The translations under genes and the position numbers were made by a program. The notes beneath the pieces were generated by a model. That model made no database searches and was not told the origin of the DNA. It saw only the letters and a list, made by a program, of their open reading frames with translations. Source: Corallium rubrum (lineage: Eukaryota; Cnidaria; Anthozoa; Scleralcyonacea; Coralliidae). Taken from it: 64,000 nt of DNA. Positions 10,701-25,500 of this stretch are shown here, piece by piece. Positions within the stretch are counted from its first letter, which is position 1. Each line of letters begins with the position of its first letter. The stretch is taken from assembly GCA_964035015.1 (NCBI GenBank), contig CAXIUP010000180.1, forward strand, positions 1-64,000, read 5' to 3'.

Positions 10701-13700
10701 TAACTTCTTGAGGTTAGGCATATGGTCGCAGCGGTGAAATAATCCAAATAGTGTAACTTCTTGAGGTTAGGCACATGGTCGCAGCGGTGAAATAATCGAA
10801 ATAGTGTAACTTCTTGAGGTTAGGCATATGGTCGCAGTGCTGAAATAATCCAAATAGGGCAACTTCTTGAGGTTAGGCATATGGTCGCAGCGGTGAAATA
10901 ATCCAAATAGTGTAATTTCTTGACGTTAGGCATATGGTCGCGGCGGTGAAATACTCCAAATAATGTAACTTCTTGAGGTTAGGCATATGGTCGCGGCAGT
11001 GAAATAATCCAAATAGTGTAATTTCTTGAGGTTAGGCATATGGTTGCAGCGGTGAAATAATCCAAATAGTGTAACTTCTTGAGGTCAGGCATATGGTCAC
11101 AGTGGTGAAATAATCCAAATAGTGTAACTTCTTGAGGTTAGGCATATGGGCACAGTGGTGAAATAATCCAAATAGTGTAACTTCTTGAGGTTAGGCATAT
11201 GGTCGCAGCGGTGAAATAATCCAAATAGTGTAACTTCTTGAGGTTAGGCACATGGTCGCAGCGGTGAAATAATCGAAATAGTGTAACTTCTTGAGGTTAG
11301 GCATATGGTCGCAGTGCTGAAATAATCCAAATAGTGCAACTTCTTGAGGTTAGGCATATGGTCGCAGCGGTGAAATAATCCAAATAGTGTAATTTCTTGA
11401 CGTTAGGCATATGGTCGCGGCGGTGAAATACTCCAAATAATGTAACTTCTTGAGGTTAGGCATATGGTCGTGGCAGTGAAATAATCCAAATAGTGTAATT
11501 TCTTGAGGTTAGGCATATGGTTGCAGCGGTGAAATAATCCAAATAGTGTAACTTCTTGAGGTCAGGCATATGGTCACAGTGGTGAAATAATCCAAATAGT
11601 GTAACTTCTTGAGGTTAGGCATATGGTCACAGCGGTGAAATAATGCAAATAGTGTAACTTCTTGAGATTAGGCATATAGTCGCAGCGGTGACATAATCCA
11701 AATAGTGTAACTTCTTGAGGTTAGGCATATGGTCGCAGCGGTGAAATAATCCAAATAGTGTAACTTCTTGAGGTTAGGCATATGGTCGCAGTGGTGAAAT
11801 AATCCAAATAGTGTAACTTCTTGAGCTTAGGCATATGGCCGCAGTGGTGAAATAATCCAAATAGTGTAACTTCTTCAGGTTAGGCACATGGTCGCAGCGG
11901 TGAAATAATCCAAATAGTGTAACGTCTTGAGGTTGCGCATATGGTCACAGTGGTGAAATAATCCAAATAGTGTAACTTCTTGAGGTTAGCCATACGGTCG
12001 CAGTGGTGAAATAATCCAAATAGTGTAACTTCTTGAGGTTAGGCACATGGTCGCAGTGGTGAAATAATCCAAATAGTGTAACATCTTGAGGTTAGGCATA
12101 TGGTCGCAGTGCTGAAATAATCCAAATAGTGTAACTTCTTGAGGTTAGGCATATGGTCGCAGCGGTGAAATAATACAAATAGTGTAATTTCTTGAGGTTA
12201 GGCATATGGTCGCGGCGGTGAAATACTCCAAATAATGTAACTTCTTGAGGTTAGGCATATGGTCGCGGCAGTGAAATAATCCAAATAGTGTAATTTCTTG
12301 AGGTTAGGCATATGGTCGCAGCGGTGAAATAATCCAAATAGTGTAACTTCTTGAGGTTAGGCATATCGTTGCAGCGGTGAAATAATCCAAATAGTGTAAC
12401 TTCTTGAGGTTGGGCATATGGTCGCAGTGGTGAAATAATCCAAATAGTGTAACTTCTTGAGGTTAGCCATATGGTCGCAGTGGTGAAATAATCCAAATAG
12501 TGTAACTTCTTCAGGTTAGGCACATGGTCGCAGCAGTGAAATAATCCAAATAGTGTAACTTCTTGAGGTTAGGCATATGATCGCAGTGCTGAAATAATCC
12601 AAATAGTGTAACTTCTTGAGGTTGGGCATATGGTCGCAGTGGTGAAATAATCCAAATAGTGTAACTTCTTGAGGTTAGCCATATGGTCGCAGCAGTGAAA
12701 TAATCCAAATAGTGTAACTTCTTGAGGTTAGGCACATGGTCGCAGCGGTGAAATAATCCAAATAGTGTAACTTCTTGAGGTTAGGCATATGGTCGCAGTG
12801 CTGAAATAATCCAAATAGTGTAACTTCTTGAGGTTAGGCATATGGTCGCAACGGTGAAATAATCCAAATAGTGTAATTTCTTGAGGTTAGGCATATGGTC
12901 ACAGCGGTGAAATACTCCAAATAATGTAACTTCTTGAGGTTAGGCATATGGTCGCGGCAGTGAAATAATCCAAATAGTGTAATTTCTTGAGGTTAGGCAT
13001 ATGCTTGCAGTGGTGAAATAATCCAAATAGTGTAACTTCTTGAGGTTAGGCATATGGTCGCAGCGGTGAAATAATCCAAATAGTGTAACTTCTTGAGGTT
13101 AGGCATATGGTCACAGCGGTGAAATAATGCAAATAGTGTAACTTCTTGGGGTTAGGCATATAGTCGCAGCGGTGACAATCCAAATAGTGTAACTTCTTGA
13201 GGTTAGGCATATTGTCGCAGCGGTGAAATAATCCAAATAGTGTAACTTCTTGAGGTTAGGCATATGGGCACAGTGGTGAAATAATTCAAATAGTGTAACT
13301 TCTTGAGGTTAGGCATATGGTCGCAGCGGTGAAATAATCGAAATAGTGTAACTTCTTGAGGTTAGGCATATGGTTGCAGTGCTGAAATAATCCAAATAGT
13401 GCAACTTCTTGAGGTTAGGCATATGGTCGCAGCGGTGAAATAATCCAAATAGTGTAACTTCTTGAGGTTAGGCATATGGTCGCAGCGGTGAAATAATCCA
13501 AATAATGTAACTTCTTGAGGTTAGGCATATGGTCGTGGCAGTGAAATAATCCAAATAGTGTAATTTCTTGAGGTTAGGCATATGGTTGCAGCGGTGAAAT
13601 AATCCAAATAGTGTAACTTCTTGAGGTCAGGCATATGGTCACAGTGGTGAAATAATCCAAATAGTGTAACTTCTTGAGGTTAGGCATATGGGCACAGTGG

Positions 13701-13800
13701 TGAAATAATCCAAATAGTGTAACTTCTTGAGGTTAGGCATATGGTCGCAGTGGTGAAATAATCCAAATAGTGTAACTTCTTGAGGTTAGGCACATGGTCG
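10620..13800 (+). repeat. Short higher-order duplications of 9 and 8 monomers
   Basis: The variant GGGCACAGTGGTG occurs at 10,671 and 11,148 (477 bp, 9 monomers), and again at 13,266 and 13,690 (424 bp, 8 monomers). The neighbouring variants repeat in the same order, which shows local tandem duplication of small blocks. Confidence 0.65.
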
Positions 13801-16539
13801 CAGCGGTGAAATAATCCAAATAGTGTAACTTCTTGAGGTTAGGCATATGGTCGCAGTGCTGAAATAATCCAAATAGTGTAACTTCTTGAGGTTAGGCATA
13901 TGGTCGCAGCGGTGAAATAATCCAAATAGTGTAATTTCTTGACGTTAGGCATATGGTCGCGGCGGTGAAATACTCCAAATAATGTAACTTCTTGAGGTTA
14001 GGCATATGGTCGCGGCAGTGAAATAATCCAAATAGTGTAACTTCTTGAGGTTAGGCATATGGTTGCAGCGGTGAAATAATCCAAATAGTGTAACTTCTTG
14101 AGGTCAGGCATATGGTCACAGTGGTGAAATAATCCAAATAGTGTAACTTCTTGAGGTTAGGCATATGGTCACAGCGGTGAAATAATGCAAATAGTGTAAC
14201 TTCTTGAGATTAGGCATATAGTCGCAGCGGTGACATAATCCAAATAGTGTAACTTCTTGAGGTTAGGCATATGGGCACAGTGGTGAAATAATCCAAATAG
14301 TGTAACTTCTTGAGGTTAGGCATATGGTGGCAGCGGTGAAATAATCCAAATAGTGTAACTTCTTGTGGTTAGGCATATGGTCGCAGCGGTGAAATAATCC
14401 AAATAGTGTAACTTTTTCAGGTTAGGCACATGGTCGCAGCGGTGAAATAATCCAAATAGTGTAACTTCTTGAGGTTAGGCATATGGTCGCAGTGCTGAAA
14501 TAATCCAAATAGTGTAACTTCTTGAGGTTAGGCATATGGTCGCAGCGGTGAAATAATCCAAATAGTGTAATTTCTTGAGGTTAGGCATATGGTCACAGCG
14601 GTGAAATACTCCAAATAATGTAACTTCTTGAGGTTAGGCATATGGTCGCGGCTGTGAAATAATCCAAATAGTGTAATTTCTTGAGGTTAGGCATATGGTC
14701 GCAGCGGTGAAATAATCCAAATAGTGTAACTTCTTGAGGTTAGGCATATGGTCGCAGCGGTGAAATAATCCAAATAGTGTAACTTCTTGAGGTTAGGCAT
14801 ATGGTCGCAGCGGTGAAATAATCCAAATAGTGTAACTTCTTGAGGTTAGGCATATGGTCGCAGCGGTGAAATAATCCAAATAGTGTAACTTCTTGAGGTT
14901 AGGCATATGGTCGCAGCGGTGAAATAATCCAAATAGTGTAACTTCTTGAGGTTAGGCATATGGTCGCAGTGGTGAAATAATCCAAATAGTGTAACTTCTT
15001 GAGGTTAGGCATATGGTTGCCGTGGTAAAATAATCCAAATAGTGTAACTTGTTGAGGTTAGGCATATGGTCGCAGTGGTGAAATAATCCAAATAGTGTAA
15101 CTTCTTGAGGTTAGGCATATGGTCGCAGTGAAATAATCCAAATAGTGTAACTTCTTGAGGTTAGGCATATGGTCGCAGTGGTGAAATAATCCAAATAGTG
15201 TAACTTCTTGAGGTTAGGCATATGGTCGCAGCGGTGAAATAATCCAAATAGTGTAACTTCTTGAGGTTAGGCACATGGTCGCAGCGGTGAAATAATCCAA
15301 ATAGTGTAACTTCTTGAGGTTAGGCATATGGTCGCAGTGGTGAAATAATCCAAATAGTGTAACTTCTTGAGGTTAGGCATATGGTCGCAGCGGTGAAATA
15401 ATCCAAATAGTGTAATTTCTTGAGGTTAGGCATATGGTCGCAGCGGTGAAATAATCCAAATAGTGTAACTTCTTGAGGTTAGGCATATGGTCGCAGTGGT
15501 GAAATAATCCAAATAGTGTAACTTCTTGAGGTTAGGCATATGGTCGCAGCGGTGAAATAATCCAAATAGTGTAACTTCTTGAGGTTAGGCATATGGTCGC
15601 AGCGGTGAAATAATCCAAATAGTGTAACTTCTTGAGGTTAGGCATATGGTCACAGTGGTGAAATAATGCAAATAATGTAACTTCTTGAGGTTAGGCATAT
15701 GGTCGCGGCAGTGAAATAATCCAAATAGTGTAATTTCTTGAGGTTAGGCATATGGTCGCAGCGGTGAAATAATCCAAATAGTGTAACTTCTTGAGGTTAG
15801 GCATATGGTCGCAGCGGTGAAATAATCCAAATAGTGTAACTTCTTGAGGTTAGGCATATGGTCGCAGCGGTGAAATAATCCAAATAGTGTAACTTCTTGA
15901 GGTTAGGCATATGGTCGCAGCGGTGAAATAATCCAAATAGTGTAACTTCTTGAGGTTAGGCATATGGTCGCAGTGGTGAAATAATCCAAATAGTGTAACT
16001 TCTTGAGGTTAGGCATATGGTCGCAGTGGTGAAATAATCCAAATAGTGTAACTTCTTGAGGTTAGGCATATGGTCGCAGCGGTGAAATAATCCAAATAGT
16101 GTAATTTCTTGAGGTTAGGCATATGGTCGCGGCAGTGAAATACTCCAAATAATGTAACTTCTTGAGGTTAGGCATATGGTCGCGGCAGTGAAATAATCCA
16201 AATAGTGTAATTTCTTGAGGTTAGGCATATGGTCGCAGCGGTGAAATAATCCAAATAGTGTAACTTCTTGAGGTTAGGCATATGGTCGCAGTGCTGAAAT
16301 AATCCAAATAGTGTAACTTCTTGAGGTTAGGCATATGGTCGCAGCGGTGAAATAATCCAAATAGTGTAATTTCTTGAGGTTAGGCATATGGTCGCGGCGG
16401 TGAAATACTCCAAATAATGTAACTTCTTGAGGTTAGGCATATGGTCGCGGAAGTGAAATAATCCAAATAGTGTAATTTCTTGAGGTTAGGCATATGGTCG
16501 CAGTGGTGAAATAATCCAAATAGTGTAACTTCTTGAGGT

Positions 16540-19500
16540 TAAGCACATGGTCGCAGCGATGAAATAGTCCAAATAGTGTAACTTCTTGAGGTTAGGCATA
16601 TGGTCGCAGTGCTGAAATAATCCAAATAGTGTAACTTCTTGAGGTTAGGCATATGGTCGCGGTGGTGAAATACTCCAAATAATGTAACTTCTTGAGGTTA
16701 GGCATATGGTCGCGGAAGTGAAATAATCCAAATAGTGTAACTTCTTGAGGTTAGGCATAAGGTCGCAGTGGTGAAATAATCCAAATAGTGTAACTTCTTG
16801 AGGTTAGGCGTAGGGTCGCAGCGTTGAAATAATCCAAATAGTGTAACTTCTTGAGGTTAAGCATATGAAGGCAGCAGTGAAATAATCCAAATAGTGTAAC
16901 TTCTTGAGGTTAGGCATATGGTCGCAGCGGTGAAATAATCCAAATAGTGCAACTTCTTGAGGATAGGCATATGGTCACAGTGGTGAAATAATCCAAATAG
17001 TGTAACTTCTTGAGGTTAGCCATATGGTCGCAGCAGTGAAATAATCCTATAATGTAACTTCTTGATGTTAGGCATATGGTCACAGAGGTGAAATAATCCA
17101 AATAGTGTAACTTCTTGAGGTTAGGCATATGGTCGCAGCGGTGAAACAATCCAAATAGTGTAGCTTCTTGAGGTTAGGCATATGGTCGCAGCGGTGAAAT
17201 AATCCAAATAGTGTAACTTCTTGAGGTTAGGCATATGGTCGCGGTGGTGAAATACTCCAAATAATGTAACTTCTTGAGGTTAGGCATATGGTCGCGGCAG
17301 TGAAATAATCCAAATAGTGTAACTTCTTGAGGTTAGGCATATGGTCGCAGCGGTGAAATAATCCAAATAGTGTAACTTCTTGTGGTTAGGCATATGGTCG
17401 CAGCGGTGAAATAATCCAAATAGTGTAACTTCTTGAGGTTAGGCATATGGTCGCAGCGGTGAAATAATCGAAATAATGTAACTTCTTGAGGTTAGGCATA
17501 TGGTCGCAGCGGTGACATAATCCAAATAGTGTAACTTCTTCAGGTTGGGCATATGGTCACCGCGGTGAAATAATCCAAATAGTGTAACTTCTTGAGGTTA
17601 GGCGTATGGTCACAGCGGTGAAATAATGCAAATAGTGTAACTTCTTGAGGTTAGGCATATAGTCGCAGCGGTGACAAAATCCAAATAGTGTAACTTCTTG
17701 AGGTTAGGCATATGGTTGCAGCGGTGAAATAATCCAAATAGTGAAACTTCTTGAGGTTACGCATATGGTCGCAGCGGTGAAATAATCCAAATAGTGTAAC
17801 TTCTTGAGGTTAGGCATATGGTTGCAGCGGTGAAATAATCCAAATAGTGTAACTTCTTGATGTTAGGCATATGGTTGCAGTGGTGAAATAATCCAAATAG
17901 TGTAACTTCTTGAGGTTAGGCATATGGTCGCAGTGCTGAAATAATCCAAATAGTGTAACTTCTTGAGGTTAGGCATATGGTCGCAGCGGTGAAATAATCC
18001 AAATAGTGTAATTTCTTGAGGTTAGGCATATGGTCGCGGCAGTGAAATACTCCAAATAATGTAACTTCTTGAGGTTAGGCATATGGTCGCGGCAGTGAAA
18101 TAATCCAAATAGTGTAATTTCTTGAGGTTAGGCATATGGTCGCAGCGGTGAAATAATCCAAATAGTGTAACTTCTTGAGGTTAGGCATATGGTCGCAGCG
18201 GTGAAATAATCCAAATAGTGTAACTTCTTGAGGTTAGGCATATGGTCACAGCGGTGAAATAATGCAAATAGTGTAACTTCTTTAGGTAAGGCATATAGTG
18301 GCAGCGGTGACATAATCCAAATAGAGTAACTTCTTGAGGTTAGGCATATGGTCGCAGCGGTGAAATAATCCAAATAGTGTAACTTCTTGAGGTTAGGCAT
18401 ATGGGCGCATTGGTGAAATAATCCAAATAGTGTAACTTCTTGAGGTTAGGCATATGGTCGCAGTGGTGAAATAATCCAAATAGTGTAACTTCTTGAGGTT
18501 AGGCACATGGTCGCAGCGGTGAAATAGTCCAAATAGTGTAACTTCTTGAGGTTAGGCATATGGTCGCAGTGCTGAAATAATCCAAATAGTGTAACTTCTT
18601 GAGGTTAGGCATATGGTCGCGGCAGTGAAATAATCCAAATAGTGTAATTTCTTGAGGTTAGGCATATGGTCGCGGCGGTGAAATAATCGAAATAATGTAA
18701 CTTCTTGAGGTTAGGCATATGGTCGCAGCGGTGACATAATCCAAATAGTGTAACTTCTTCAGGTTGGGCATATGGTCACCGCGGTGAAATAATCCAAATA
18801 GTGTAAGTTCTTGAGGTTAGGCGTATGGTCACAGCGGTGAAATAATGCAAATAGTGTAACTTCTTGAGGTTAGGCATATAGTCGCAGCGGTGACAAAATC
18901 CAAATAGTGTAACTTCTTGAGGTTAGGCATATGGTCGCAGTGGTGAAATAATCCAAATAGTGTAACTTCGTGAGGTTAGGCATATGGTCGCAGCGGTGAA
19001 ATAATCCAAATAGTGTAACTTCTTGAGGTTAGGCATATGAGCGCAGTGGTGAAATAATCCAAATAGTGTAACTTCTTGAGGTTAGGCATATGGTCGCAGT
19101 GGTGAAATAATCCAAATAGTGTAACTTCTTCAGGTTAGGCACATGGTCGCAGCGGTGAAATAATCCAAATAGTGTAACTTCTTGAGGTTAGGCATATGGT
19201 CGCAGTGGTGAAATAATCCAAATAGTGTAACTTCTTGAGGTTAGGCATATGGTTGCCGTGGTAAAATAATCCAAATAGTGTAACTTGTTGAGGTTAGGCA
19301 TATGGTCGCGGTGGTGAAATAATCCAAATAATGTAACTTCTTGAGGTTAGGCATATGGTCGCGGGAGTGAAATAATCCAAACAGTGTAACTTCTTGAGGT
19401 TAGGCATATGGTCGCAGTGGTGAAATAATCCAAAAAGTGTAACTTCTTGAGGTTAGGCCATATGGTCGCAGCGGTGAAATAATCCAAATAGTGTAACTTC

Positions 19501-22500
19501 TTGAGGTTAGGCACATGGTCGCAGCGGTGAAATAATCCAAATAGTGTAACTTCTTGAGGTTAGGCATATGGTCGCAGTGGTGAAATAATCCAAATAGTGT
19601 AACTTCTTGAGGTTAGGCATATGGTCGCAGCGGTGAAATAATCCAAATAGTGTAATTTCTTGAGGTTAGGCATATGGTCGCGGCGGTGAAATACTCCAAA
19701 TAATGTAACTTCTTGAGGTTAGGCATATGGTCGCGTCAGTGAAATAATCCAAATAGTGTAATTTCTTGAGGTTAGGCATATGGTCGCAGCGGTGAAATAA
19801 TCCAAATAGTGTAACTTCTTGAGGTTAGGCATATGGTCGCAGCGGTGAAATAATCCAAATAGTGTAACTTCTTGAGGTTAGGCATATGGTCACAGTGGTG
19901 AAATAATGCAAATAGTGTAACTTCTTGAGGTTAGGCATATGGTCACAGCGGTGAAATAATCCAAATAGTGTAACTTCTTGAGGTTAGGCATATGGTCGCA
20001 GTGGTGAAATAATCCAAATAGTGTAACTTCTTGAGGTTAGGCATATGGTCGCAGCGGTGAAATAATCCAAATAGTGTAACTTCTTGAGGTTAGGCATATG
20101 GTCGCAGCGGTGAAATAATCCAAATAGTGTAACTTCTTGAGGTTAGGCATATGGTTGCAGCGGTGAAATAATCCAAATAGTGTAACTTCTTGATGTTAGG
20201 CATATGGTTGCAGTGGTGAAATAATCCAAATAGTGTAACTTCTTGAGGTTAGGCATATGGTCGCAGTGCTGAAATAATCCAAATAGTGTAACTTCTTGAG
20301 GTTAGGCATATGGTCGCAGCGGTGAAATAATCCAAATAGTGTAATTTCTTGATGTTAGGCATATGGTCGCGGCAGTGAAATACTCCAAATAATGTAACTT
20401 CTTGAGGTTAGGCATATGGTCGCGGCAGTGAAATAATCCAAATAGTGTAATTTCTTGAGGTTAGGCATATGGTCGCAGCGGTGAAATAATCCAAATAGTG
20501 TAACTTCTTGAGGTTAGGCATATGGTCGCAGTGCTGAAATAATCCAAATAGTGTAACTTCTTGAGGGTAGGCATATGGTCGCAGCGGTGAAATAATCCAA
20601 ATAGTGTAATTTCTTGAGGTTAGGCATATGGTCGCGGCGGTGAAATACTCCAAATAATGTAACTTCTTGAGGTTAGGCATATGGTCGCGGAAGTGAAATA
20701 ATCCAAATAGTGTAATTTCTTGAGGTTAGGCATATGGTCGCAGTGGTGAAATAATCCAAATAGTGTAACTTCTTGAGGTTAAGCACATGGTCGCAGCGAT
20801 GAAATAGTCCAAATAGTGTAACTTCTTGAGGTTAGGCATATGGTCGCAGTGCTGAAATAATCCAAATAGTGTAACTTCTTGAGGTTAGGCATATGGTCGC
20901 GGTGGTGAAATACTCCAAATAATGTAACTTCTTGAGGCGAGGCATATGGTCGCGGAAGTGAAATAATCCAAATAGTGTAACTTCTTGAGGTTAGGCATAA
21001 GGTCGCAGTGGTGAAATAATCCAAATAGTGTAACTTCTTGAGGTTAGGCGTAGGGTCGCAGCGTTGAAATAATCCAAATAGTGTAACTTCTTGAGGTTAA
21101 GCATATGAAGGCAGCAGTGAAATAATCCAAATAGTGTAACTTCTTGAGGTTAGGCATATGGTCGCAGCGGTGAAATAATCCAAATAGTGCAACTTCTTGA
21201 GGATAGGCATATGGTCACAGTGGTGAAATAATCCAAATAGTGTAACTTCTTGAGGTTAGCCATATGGTCGCAGCAGTGAAATAATCCTATAATGTAACTT
21301 CTTGATGTTAGGCATATGGTCACAGAGGTGAAATAATCCAAATAGTGTAACTTCTTGAGGTTAGGCATATGGTCGCAGTGGTGAAACAATCCAAATAGTG
21401 TAGCTTCTTGAGGTTAGGCATATGGTCGCAGCGGTGAAATAATCCAAATAGTGTAACTTCTTGAGGTTAGGCATATGGTCGCGGTGGTGAAATACTCCAA
21501 ATAATGTAACTTCTTGAGGTTAGGCATATGGTCGCGGCTGTGAAATAATCCAAATAGTGTAACTTCTTGAGGTTAGGCATATGGTCGCAGCGGTGAAATA
21601 ATCCAAATAGTGTAACTTCTTGTGGTTAGGCATATGGTCGCAGCGGTGAAATAATCCAAATAGTGTAACTTCTTGAGGTTAGGCATATGGTCGCAGCGGT
21701 GAAATAATCCAAATAGTGTAACTTCTTGTGGTTAGGCATATGGTCGCAGCGGTGAAATAATCCAAATAGTGTAACTTCTTGAGGTTAGGCATATGGTCAC
21801 AGTAGTGAAATAATGCAAATAGTGTAACTTCTTGAGGTTAGGCATATAGTCGCAGCGGTGACAGAATCCAAATTGTGTAACTTCTTGAGGTTAGGCACAT
21901 GGTCGCAGCGGTGAAATAATCCAAATAGTGTAACTTCTTGAGGTTAGGCATATGGTCGCGGCGGTGAAATACTCCAAATAATGTAACTTCTTCAGGTTAG
22001 GCATATGGTCGCTGCAGTGAAATAATCCAAATAGTGTAACTTCTTGAGGTTAGGCATATGGTCGCAGCGGTGAAATAATCCAAATAGTGAAACTTCTTGA
22101 GGTTAGGCATATGGTCGCAGGGGGTGAAATAATCCAAATAGTGTAACTTCTTGAGGTTAGGCATATGGCCGCAGCGGTGAAATAATCCAAATAGTGTAAC
22201 TTCTTGAGGATAGGCATATGGCCACAGTGGTGAAATAATCCAAATAGTGTAACTTCTTGAGGTTAGGCATATGGTTGCAGCGGTGAAATAATCCAAATAG
22301 TGAAACTTCTTGAGGTTACGCATATGGTCGCAGCGGTGAAATAATCCAAATAGTGTAACTTCTTGAGGTTAGGCATATGGTTGCAGCGGTGAAATAATCC
22401 AAATAGTGTAACTTCTTGATGTTAGGCATATGGTTGCAGTGGTGAAATAATCCAAATAGTGTAACTTCTTGAGGTTAGGCATATGGTCGCAGTGCTGAAA

Positions 22501-25500
22501 TAATCCAAATAGTGTAACTTCTTGAGGTTAGGCATATGGTCGCAGCGGTGAAATAATCCAAATAGTGTAATTTCTTGAGGTTAGGCATATGGTCGCGGCA
22601 GTGAAATACTCCAAATAATGTAACTTCTTGAGGTTAGGCATATGGTCGCGGCAGTGAAATAATCCAAATAGTGTAATTTCTTGAGGTTAGGCATATGGTC
22701 GCAGCGGTGAAATAATCCAAATAGTGTAACTTCTTGAGGTTAGGCATATGGTCGCAGCGGTGAAATAATCCAAATAGTGTAACTTCTTGAGGTTAGGCAT
22801 ATGGTCACAGCGGTGAAATAATGCAAATAGTGTAACTTCTTTAGGTTAGGCATATAGTGGCAGCGGTGACATAATCCAAATAGAGTAACTTCTTGAGGTT
22901 AGGCATATGGTCGCAGCGGTGAAATAATCCAAATAGTGTAACTTCTTGAGGTTAGGCATATGGGCGCATTGGTGAAATAATCCAAATAGTGTAACTTCTT
23001 GAGGTTAGGCATATGGTCGCAGTGGTGAAATAATCCAAATAGTGTAACTTCTTGAGGTTAGGCACATGGTCGCAGCGGTGAAATAGTCCAAATAGTGTAA
23101 CTTCTTGAGGTTAGGCATATGGTCGCAGTGCTGAAATAATCCAAATAGTGTAACTTCTTGAGGTTAGGCATATGGTCGCGGCAGTGAAATAATCCAAATA
23201 GTGTAATTTCTTGAGGTTAGGCATATGGTCGCGGCCGTGAAATAATCGAAATAATGTAACTTCTTGAGGTTAGGCATATGGTCGCAGCGGTGACATAATC
23301 CAAATAGTGTAACTTCTTCAGGTTGGGCATATGGTCACCGCGGTGAAATAATCCAAATAGTGTAACTTCTTGAGGTTAGGCGTATGGTCACAGCGGTGAA
23401 ATAATGCAAATAGTGTAACTTCTTGAGGTTAGGCATATAGTCGCAGCGGTGACAAAATCCAAATAGTGTAACTTCTTGAGGTTAGGCATATGGTCGCAGT
23501 GGTGAAATAATCCAAATAGTGTAACTTCGTGAGGTCAGGCATATGGTCGCAGCGGTGAAATAATCCAAATAGTGTAACTTCTTGAGGTTAGGCATATGAG
23601 CGCAGTGGTGAAATAATCCAAATAGTGTAACTTCTTGAGGTTAGGCATATGGTCGCAGTGGTGAAATAATCCAAATAGTGTAACTTCTTCAGGTTAGGCA
23701 CATGGTCGCAGCGGTGAAATAATCCAAATAGTGTAACTTCTTGAGGTTAGGCATATGGTCGCAGTGGTGAAATAATCCAAATAGTGTAACTTCTTGAGGT
23801 TAGGCATATGGTTGCCGTGGTAAAATAATCCAAATAGTGTAACTTGTTGAGGTTAGGCATATGGTCGCGGTGGTGAAATAATCCAAATAATGTAACTTCT
23901 TGAGGTTAGGCATATGGTCCGTGGAGTGAAATAATCCAAACAGTGTAACTTCTTGAGGTTAGGCATATGGTCGCAGTGGTGAAATAATCCAAATGTAACT
24001 TCTTGAGTAATGGTTCCAAATAGTGTAGGTTAGGCATATGGTCGCAGCGGTGAAATAATCCAAATAGTGTAACTTCTTGAGGTTAGGCATATGGTCGCAG
24101 TGATGAAATAATCCAAATAGTGTAACTTCTTGAGGTTAGGCATATGGTCGCAGCGGTGAAATAATCCAAATAGTGTAATTTCTTGAGGTTAGGCATATGG
24201 TCGCGGCGGTGAAATACTCCAAATAATGTAACTTCTTTAGGTTAGGCATATGGTCGCGGCAGTGAAATAATCCAAATAGTGTAATTTCTTGAGGTTAGGC
24301 ATATGGTCGCAGTGGTGAAATAATCCAAATAGTGTAACTTCTTGAGGTTAGGCATATGGTCGCAGTGGTGAAATAATCCAAATAGTGTAACTTCTTGAGG
24401 TTAGGCATATGGTCACAGCGGTGAAATAATGCAAATAGTGTAACTTCTTGAGGTTAGGCATATAGTTGCAGACGGTGACATAATCCAAATAGTGTAACTT
24501 CTTGAGGTTAGGCATATGGTCGCAGCGGTGAAATAATCCAAATAGTGTAACCTCTTGAGGTTAGGCATATGGTCGCATTGGGGAAATAATCCAAATAGTG
24601 TAACTTCTTGAGGTTAGGCATATGGTCGCAGTGGTGAAATAATCCAAATAGTGTAACTTCTTGAGGTTAGGCATATGGTCACAGCGGTGAAATAATCCAA
24701 ATAGTGTAACTTCTTGAGGTTAGGCATATGGTCGCAGTGCTGAAATAATCCAAATAGTGTAACTTCTTGAGGTTAGGCATATGGTCGCAGCGGTGAAATA
24801 ATCCAAATAATGTAACTTCTTGAGGTTAGGCATATGGTCACGGCAGTGAAATAATCCAAATAGTGTAATTTCTTGAGGTTAGGCATATGGTCGCGGTGGT
24901 GAAATAATCCAAATAATGTAACTTCTTGAGGTTAGGCATATGGTCGCAGCGGTGAAATAATCCAAATAGTGTAACTTCTTGAGGTTAGGCATATGGTTGC
25001 AGCGGTGAAATAATCCAAATAGTGTAACTTCTTGATGTTAGGCATATGGTTGCAGTGGTGAAATAATCCAAATAGTGTAACTTCTTGAGGTTAGGCATAT
25101 GGTCGCAGTGCTGAAATAATCCAAATAGTGTGACTTCTTGAGGTTAGGCATATGGTCGCAGCGGTGAAATAATCCAAATAGTGTAATTTCTTGAGGTTAG
25201 GCATATGGTCGCAGCGGTGAAATAATCCAAATAGTGTAACTTCTTGAGGTTAGGCATATGGTCGCAGTGCTGAAATAATCCAAATAGTGTAACTTCTTGA
25301 GGTTAGGCATATGGTCGCAGCGGTGAAATAATCCAAATAGTGTAATTTCTTGAGGTTAGGCATATGGTCGCGGCGGTGAAATATTCCAAATAATGTAACT
25401 TCTTGAGGTTAGGCATATGGTCGCAGCGGTGAAATAATCCAAATAGTGTAATTTCTTGAGGTTAGGCATATGGTCGCAGTGGTGAAATAATCCAAATAGT
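16540..25500 (+). repeat. Higher-order repeat with 80-monomer offset (4,240 bp)
   Basis: A distinctive group of variants, including the shortened monomer with AATAATCCTATAATG, occurs near 17,040 and 21,280. Equivalent points at 17,149 and 21,389 are 4,240 bp apart, exactly 80 monomers. Further right, equivalent markers (TTCTTTAGGT followed by TAGTGGCAGCGG) are about 4,559 bp apart, so one copy gained about six monomers. The group recurs near 26.7, 37.6, 40.7 and 53.5 kb. Confidence 0.7.
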
